NCBI GenBank assembly: GCA_900547305.1
Contig: URGH01000098.1
Span: 1 to 6,890, forward strand
Direction of reading: 5' to 3'
Length of the DNA stretch: 6,890 nucleotides
From: an uncultured Oscillospiraceae bacterium
Lineage (GTDB): Bacteria > Bacillota > Clostridia > Oscillospirales > Acutalibacteraceae
Positions 1 through 5,700 of the stretch are shown here, piece after piece. The translations under genes were made by a program, and so were the position numbers. Numbering within the stretch: position 1 is the first letter of the stretch; every line of letters begins with the position of its first letter. The notes beneath the pieces were generated by a model. The model saw only the letters and a program-made list of their open reading frames with translations. It did not search any database and was not told where the DNA came from.

Positions 1-931
1 GGGTATATTCATACGCCGACCACTCAACTCCGGGTCCGTGCTCGTAATCAGAAGCCATTGCTATTCCCGAGCCGCCCGTGTTTTTAACAGTGCATCCCTG
101 AACCAGAATTTCGTTAAACGAAGTCGGGTTTTCGGATTCGCGGGAATAGAATACTATTCCGCCGTAAAAGCGCTGACCGTCGGTACAGGAAACATCAATA
201 ACATCAAGATTTATAAGGTAAATGTGATTAAATACGCCGCCCTCATGGAAAACTCCGCTGCTCACCTGTCCTCCGGCATATACCGCAACGCCCTTGCGCG
301 AGGCGGAATACTCCGAGGGATTGCGGATTTCGAGATTTCTGATTTCAATATACTGCAAGGAGGAAATAAGCACTGCCTGAGCCTCGCCGTCACCGTTTAT
401 AATCGGCTTAGCACCCTTGCCGTAGCTGTCGATAATAAAATACTTACCTGCTGTTCCCGAAGAACGCGGAACGAGCATCTGATCGAACACGCTGCCGCAT
501 TTAAGCATTATTTTCGTTCCCGGCTCAAAGGTGCGGTTATTTACATTGTCAAGCGTCTTCCAGGCGGAGCGCTCGGTCCTGCCGTCATTTTCATCGTCGC
601 CGTTTTCGCTGTCCACATAATAAAGGGCGTATCCGCTTTCTTCCCTGCGCGCCCCGTTGAACACAGCTGCCTGTTTTACAGTTAAATCTACGTCGGCATT
701 GTCGGTACGTATTACCGCTTCAGAGGAAGTGACCGACTCTGATGATTTTGAGGAATCTGTATTTTCGCGGTCTGTGCTTGTATTATCCGATGAAGTCGCT
801 TGTGATGAGGAATCCGTCGCGGTATTATTCGCCTTTGTTCTGCGTGTTACGGTGGTAGTTGTTACCTTAACACATCCCGCAAGAGCGATAAGTATACATA
901 CGGATAAAAGAATTGCCGTTATTCGTTTCAT
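1..931 (-). CDS. Lipoprotein with right-handed parallel beta-helix domain (3' end beyond window)
   Basis: The minus-strand frame is open from ATG 931-929 to the window edge with no stop: 310 codons visible. Residues 1-20 are a lipoprotein signal (MKRITAILLS, hydrophobic core, lipobox LAGC with Cys at 20), so the product is predicted to be lipid-anchored on the outer face of the membrane. Residues 21-75 are a Thr/Ser/Asp-rich linker. From ~101 the pattern typical of pectate-lyase-like beta-helix proteins begins: YALYYVDSENGDDENDGRT, then SAWKTLDNVN, FEPGTKIMLKCGSVFDQ, and YGKGAKPIINGDG. Strand-rich coils follow: YIEIRNLEIRNPS, HIYLINLDVIDVS, NEILVQGCTVKNTGGSGIAM. Known members include polysaccharide lyases, glycoside hydrolases and epimerases; the visible part shows no diagnostic catalytic residues and the C-terminal half is missing, so activity is unproven. 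It is the last gene seen in the operon, 15 bases after the SurA-like gene. Acidic insert residues around 107-117 could bind calcium, but that is speculative. Confidence 0.9.
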   Translation of the reverse strand, partial: MKRITAILLSVCILIALAGCVKVTTTTVTRRTKANNTATDSSSQATSSDNTSTDRENTDSSKSSESVTSSEAVIRTDNADVDLTVKQAAVFNGARREESGYALYYVDSENGDDENDGRTERSAWKTLDNVNNRTFEPGTKIMLKCGSVFDQMLVPRSSGTAGKYFIIDSYGKGAKPIINGDGEAQAVLISSLQYIEIRNLEIRNPSEYSASRKGVAVYAGGQVSSGVFHEGGVFNHIYLINLDVIDVSCTDGQRFYGGIVFYSRESENPTSFNEILVQGCTVKNTGGSGIAMASDYEHGPGVEWSAYEYT

Positions 932-938
932 TTTTTAT

Positions 939-947
939 CTTTCCCCC
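939..947 (-). promoter_or_regulatory. Ribosome binding site of the beta-helix lipoprotein gene
   Basis: The minus strand reads GGGGGAAAG at 947-939, 7 bases before the ATG at 931-929. The first G is the last base of the TAG stop (949-947) of the upstream gene. The same GGGGAAAG core precedes the discoidin-like gene in this operon. Confidence 0.75.
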
Positions 948-1696
948 TAACCGATTTCAGCTGCAAGTTTTTTCAATTTTTCGGTGTTTTGTCTCACCGC
1001 TTGTTTTTTCGCCGCCTGCTCTATATAATCCGAAAAGCATTTTTTCCTGTAAAGATATTTCAGCTTTGCGTGAATATCTGCGTACGGTTTAAAGCTGCCG
1101 TCGGCATTGCGAAAGAGAGGATCGCTGTTTTTTATTTGATTGTAATACTGCTTCAGCTTTACATCGTCCTCTTTTATAATGCCTTCGTTCTCCAATTTTT
1201 CGCGCAAAGCAATCTGCAAATTACTTTTAAGATAATCGTAATATGAGGCGGCGGTGTATTCCGTAACACCGTAAACCGGCTCTCCGTTTTTAAGCTTCTC
1301 CGCGCGCGAGGCGTTTTCGGCATTCATTTGCTTTATAATTTTTTCATAACTGAGCTTTTCACAAAGCCCGCGCTCTTCACATTCGGCAAATAACGCTCTG
1401 TCGTTTTTCAGGTTTTCAACCGCAATTTCTAATAAATACTCCGCCGGAGTAATTCCGTTTTGCTCGGTTTCCCAAAAATCCTTATCGGCACTTGATAACG
1501 CATCGGATGTAAACCTTAAAATTGCGTCTGAGCGGGAGGCTTTCATATAAAATTCCAACTCATCCTTTGAAACGGAGTCGTTGTTGATTGTAAGATAAGC
1601 GTTTTTCGTTTCAAGCATTTTAGCACCCGCGACGGCAGCGCCCGATAAAACTGCGAGAGAAACGCAAATTATTATTCCGATTCTGATTTTTTTCAT
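947..1696 (-). CDS. SurA/PrsA N-terminal-like extracytoplasmic chaperone without a PPIase domain
   Basis: 249 residues from ATG 1696; an in-frame GTG at 1705 would add MRR. I prefer the ATG because the only SD-like stretch (GAAAGGG, 1714-1708) is 11 bases from it but only 2 from the GTG. In ATG numbering, residues 1-25 form an N-terminal signal or anchor helix (MKKIRIGIIICVSLAVL, with Ala-x-Ala sites behind it). After it comes NAYLTINNDSVSKDELEFYM, which matches the opening of SurA_N-type foldase domains: a short strand, a tight turn, then 'S-x-x-E-F/L-x-x-Y'. The rest is almost all helix and highly charged, with LLEIAVENLKNDRALFAECEE and a later SYYDYLKSNLQIALREKL helix, and a Lys/Ala-rich, possibly coiled-coil C-terminus. 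The parvulin domain of PrsA or SurA is absent and the length (249 versus ~290-430) agrees with that. Inferred role: a holdase or foldase outside the membrane for the neighbouring exported proteins. The family call is from the N-terminal pattern only. The gap to the upstream stop is 32 bases. Confidence 0.82.
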   Translation of the reverse strand: MKKIRIGIIICVSLAVLSGAAVAGAKMLETKNAYLTINNDSVSKDELEFYMKASRSDAILRFTSDALSSADKDFWETEQNGITPAEYLLEIAVENLKNDRALFAECEERGLCEKLSYEKIIKQMNAENASRAEKLKNGEPVYGVTEYTAASYYDYLKSNLQIALREKLENEGIIKEDDVKLKQYYNQIKNSDPLFRNADGSFKPYADIHAKLKYLYRKKCFSDYIEQAAKKQAVRQNTEKLKKLAAEIG

Positions 1697-1707
1697 CCGG
1701 CGCACCG

Positions 1708-1714
1708 CCCTTTC
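1708..1714 (-). promoter_or_regulatory. Weak ribosome binding site deciding between GTG 1705 and ATG 1696
   Basis: The minus strand reads GAAAGGG at 1714-1708. It lies 11 bases before ATG 1696 and only 2 bases before GTG 1705, so the ATG start is favoured. No better purine-rich stretch lies in the short gap after the upstream TAG (1731-1729). Confidence 0.5.
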
Positions 1715-1728
1715 TTATAAGTTCAAGG

Positions 1729-2796
1729 CTACTTTATTTTTAATTCTCTGACTTTCTTTTTGTAAAGCAGAATTAAAACAGCAATTACTCCGCCGACTGC
1801 CAAAACATCCGCACCGATAATTATTCCGTTAAACTTCCAGTCGTTTTCGCGTTTAACATCCGTTGTTACTTCTACAACGGTATCGTCCGATGAGGTATTT
1901 CCGTTATTATCGGGATTGCTTTCCGTTGCCGTGCCGTCGTTTTCAGAGGTGGTAACGGACGCGGTACTCGATGTATTATCGGCAGAGGAAGTACCGTTCG
2001 GCTTCTGCGAGGTTGTATTTCCGCCGCCGTTATTTACGGAAGAAGTACCTGTGCTGCTGCCGGATACGCTTCCGCCCGACTGCGGAGCGGTATATTCGTT
2101 TACAAGCAAATACCCCAGCGCACATGCCCAGTTTTCATAACGCGGCTCCCAAAAGTTCTTCGCACTGTCATAATCCGCGCCGTTTAAAAAACGGATGCGC
2201 AAATATCTGGCGGATGTAGGAATGCTCTTCCCGCGGAAATAGCAGTAGGTCGAACCCTCTGCGGCGGGCATTTCGCGCATATCCTTGTAATTAAGAGTTT
2301 TCCATCCGCCGGTTGCGGTATTTGAATAGGCTATTTCAAGCGGAGGATTTTCCTCCATACCCCAGGCTCCCGCCCAGTTTCCGGCACCTGCTATTCCCAT
2401 AAATTCAAAGTCCTTAAAGCCGTTTTTAAATTCGTAAATCAGCTCCAGCTCGCAGGCAACATAGTTTTTCATAAGGGTATGCGTGCGGGAGTAGTCGTTA
2501 CCGAAAACCTCTTTAAACAGCTTCATTGTCTTATTGGTTTTAAAGGCGGCAAGCGCGCGCTTATCGGGATTCGTCCCGAAAACACCGCCGTTTGCCTTAA
2601 CCTGCGCCTCGGTTACATCGTAATTTGCGGGAAGAATTGTTTTAACACTGTAAGCCTTGGGAAACGCCGAATCCTCCATGGGGTCTAAAAACTTTTTGGT
2701 TTGTGCCGCAGCAGAAACGCCGAATGCGGGTAATAATGCCGTAAGCATTGCCGCCGCACACAATAATGCCGAAATTTTGCAAGCAAATTTTTTCAT
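1729..2796 (-). CDS. Exported discoidin/CBM-like domain protein with C-terminal membrane anchor
   Basis: 355 residues, ATG 2796 to TAG 1731-1729. Residues 1-31 form a signal peptide (MKKFACK, hydrophobic core, probable cleavage after VSA-AA). Residues ~35-236 form one globular domain. Its second half has the look of a galactose-binding-like beta-sandwich: VACELELIYEFKNGFKDFEF, an aromatic/Gly loop around residues 135-147 (GIAGAGNWAGAWGM), PLEIAYSNT, then SARYLRIRFLNG, and a closing Y-L-L-V-N-E-Y strand. Residues 238-314 are a Ser/Thr/Gly/Asn-rich linker, long enough to cross much of the wall and a candidate for O-glycosylation. Residues 324-344 are a transmembrane helix, followed by a basic tail (YKKKVRELKIK). 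There is no LPXTG, so the protein is membrane-anchored rather than wall-linked. No catalytic residues are recognisable. Inferred role: binding a glycan near the membrane together with the wall protein encoded just upstream. The F5/8-type call is by pattern and moderately sure; the topology is much surer. Confidence 0.88.
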   Translation of the reverse strand: MKKFACKISALLCAAAMLTALLPAFGVSAAAQTKKFLDPMEDSAFPKAYSVKTILPANYDVTEAQVKANGGVFGTNPDKRALAAFKTNKTMKLFKEVFGNDYSRTHTLMKNYVACELELIYEFKNGFKDFEFMGIAGAGNWAGAWGMEENPPLEIAYSNTATGGWKTLNYKDMREMPAAEGSTYCYFRGKSIPTSARYLRIRFLNGADYDSAKNFWEPRYENWACALGYLLVNEYTAPQSGGSVSGSSTGTSSVNNGGGNTTSQKPNGTSSADNTSSTASVTTSENDGTATESNPDNNGNTSSDDTVVEVTTDVKRENDWKFNGIIIGADVLAVGGVIAVLILLYKKKVRELKIK

Positions 2797-5700
2797 CTTT
2801 CTTTCCCCTTTTTCATTTTAAAGGTAAGTACCGCCAGCATAGCAATTGAAGCAAGATTGAGTATTACGGGAAGCGCATTGCTCTTTTCCCCCGTCGTCGG
2901 CAATCCGTTCGCAGCCGTTGCATTTACGATATTCTTTTCACAAAGCATATACTCGCCGCCGTTTCTTATAAGCAGGGTCACGGCGTTATTGCGCACAGCG
3001 CTGTAATCCGACTGTAAGGTAAATCCGCCGTTTACCGTGAAATTGTAAAGCTCGTTTTTATCGGTAGCAAACAGGCTGTTTTTACCGTTAAGCATTACAA
3101 TAAGATACGAAGTAACGCGATTTTCCTTATTCATTCCGTAAAAAAGCTTTTTGGCAGCTCCCAGTGCTTTTTTCTGAGCCGCAGTAAGCTTCGGCTCTGC
3201 GGAAGAAAGCGCCGTATCAAACGGGGCAGCTGTGTCGGTCAGGTCTTTGCTTTGCAAAACTATGCTGTAAATCAGCTCATTTTCCTCATCATTGTAAATA
3301 TTAACCCTTATATCGCAATCGTTATTCTTTGCCGCGGCGAGCAATTCCGCAGGCAGTTTTTGCGCAGCGGTAAGATTGATTTGAATAAGAGACGAAGGAT
3401 TCTCCGAAATATGCGACAGTATCATATCAAGCGGAAGTTCTTCCGTGAATATTCCGTTTGCAAGTGCCAGTGCGTAATAGCTGTTTTCCGCATTTACAAG
3501 CACGGCGTATTCCGTTACAAGCGTGCGCTGATAACTGTTAAGCGCTTCATATGCCGAACGCGCCGTCTTAATTGCTTCAAGGCTTTTAAGGGTTACATTT
3601 CCTATGGCGCGTATCTTTTCATCAACTGCCGCCGCAGCCTTTTCATCGGCTTTAATCTTATCTGTATCCTCATATCCCGGGTATTTCTTCCCTGCGGCAT
3701 TAAATGCGCAAAGATCCACCTTTAAGCTTTCGCCGTTTGCCGCTTTTTGCAGAACAAATCTTATTCCTGTCACGGTAAGTGAGCCGTTGTTTGCAAGCTG
3801 CGAAAGCATTTCAATATTATTAAGGTCAATTGCCTGCTCGTTCTTACCCTTTTGCAAAGCTCCGACCTTTACATATTGCACGGCGCCGCCGGAGCGTATT
3901 CCGAGCAGTATATCAGCCGCAAATTCGCTGTCGGTATTGAGATACAGAGTATTTGCACCCTGCAGATTTATTCTTACCGACGTTCCGTTCGAGGTAATAT
4001 CGGAAACCTCGGCCGCAATATTTACGGTAGCACACCAATCGTTATCGGTATTTATTTCAACCGTAGCTGCGTTATCCGATATATTTATCTGTTTTTTGCC
4101 GTTAAGCCACTTATCAACCTGCTCGGGTTCAAACCATGTCGGCGTAATTTCCCTTACGGTCTCCTGCCCGCCGTAGCCGGGGTAATAAGCGTCTTCGGAA
4201 TCAAAGAGGAAGCGTTCAACCGTAAAGCATTTTCCCTCGGTTGTGGCAAATTCGAAAATAACGCCTGAAATGGTGAGTTTATTTTCGTCATCGCTGATTG
4301 AAAGCAGCTCCGAATTATCCGAAATATTAAACGAGCCGGAATTTTTGCCCGCCGTAAGCGTACCTACGGGTACTGTGGCATAGCTGCTGTTTGCAGCCCC
4401 TGTTTTAACCTTCAGGCTTATTTTAAGATCAAACTGGGTGTCGATTTTATAGAAAAGCTCGGTCTGCTCATCTAAATCTATAAGGCAGTGGAAGTCGCTG
4501 TTGTTATGCTGTGTTTCAATGCGCTTGCACCATTCCTTATCAACACGGGCAGTCCAATATTTATCGGTCGCGTCAAGCGCGAATCTGTCCTGATCGTCGC
4601 TGCCGTAGCGCCAGTCCCAGTTATACCAGCAGGTTGTGAGCGTATCGGGCGAAAACCAATTGGGAATTACCGGCTTTGCATCCTCCGACGGCGCTTTTGT
4701 AATATTGCTCACCGCAAAGCTGCCGGGAATCGACCAATACCCGTTTTCATCAATATAGCGGGCAAAAAGCTCAATGTTTTTCTTAATTGTAACAGCGCCC
4801 GAATATGTCTGCCATTCGCCGTGCCTGCCTATCCTGTACTGTGTAAGCCGTGCGGTTTCGGGCACTCCCGAAACGGTTATTTCCACGGCGTCGGTCATTT
4901 CCTTTGTGTTTGAGGTAAGGGTCGGCGCCGCAGGCCGCTGCACCGTTTCAAGGTCAACAGCGAAATTCATATCGCCGAAATCCATTGTGCGGAAATAAAT
5001 ATTCTTACCTGTGGGATCATCCTGCGGGATAAGGCGGAAACCGTAAACCGAAATTGAGTTATTTCTGATATACGGTGCCAGCGCCGCAATATCGGAAATT
5101 CTGAATTTTTCGTTTACTCTGCCGTTGTAAAGCTTATCGCTGATTTTTATACCGTTATTGCCCTCGGGGCTGCCCGATACAAGCAGATAAAGCTCGCACG
5201 GCACATCCGTATCAAAGCGCGCATAGAAATACGGGTCGGTCTTCAAATCCACCGTATAAGCGGAAGCCATATAGCGCAGATCCTCAAAATCGCCCTTGAA
5301 GTTGAGCTTTACACCGCCCTTTGAGTCTGCCTCACCGGATATTCGCGACATATCCGAATCGCTCATATTCCAGTCCCAGCTCCACCACGCGGTGGGGGTG
5401 TGGTTTAATATCCACGATTCCGCATGCTTTATAACTGCCGGTACATACGGCTCTTTATTTAATGTAAGCGTAAACGCGCTTACCTTTACGGTATCGGCGT
5501 TTTGAAAGCCCACGGTTTTAAATCCGAAGCCCGCAATCAGAAGGCTGTTTTCCGAATTGCACATTTTCATAAGCTCTGCGCTTGAGCGCAAATCAAATGA
5601 TTCGGTCCATTCGCCCTTATCCAGACTTTTAAGCGGAATGAATGTGCGGGTGTTGAAATCCACCGCTCCGTTTTCAATGCGATAAACTTGCGCATAAAGC

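Noticed and set aside
38..685. 215-codon open frame on the plus strand
   Set aside because: It is antisense to the beta-helix lipoprotein, whose minus-strand frame has a lipobox, ribosome binding site and recognisable family motifs over the same bases. The plus-strand translation has no domain or signal pattern.
657..950. 97-codon plus-strand frame rich in Val/Ser
   Set aside because: It is the complement of the Ser/Thr-rich linker and signal peptide of the lipoprotein; its low complexity comes from the linker codons.
1706..1728. Possible promoter or terminator in the gap after the discoidin-like gene
   Set aside because: The gap is only 23-32 bases, with no hairpin plus T-run and no paired -35/-10 boxes. 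It holds only a weak ribosome binding site.
3604..4268. Overlapping plus-strand frames of 138-190 codons
   Set aside because: They are opposite modules E and F of the wall protein, have no ribosome binding site, and overlap each other in different frames.
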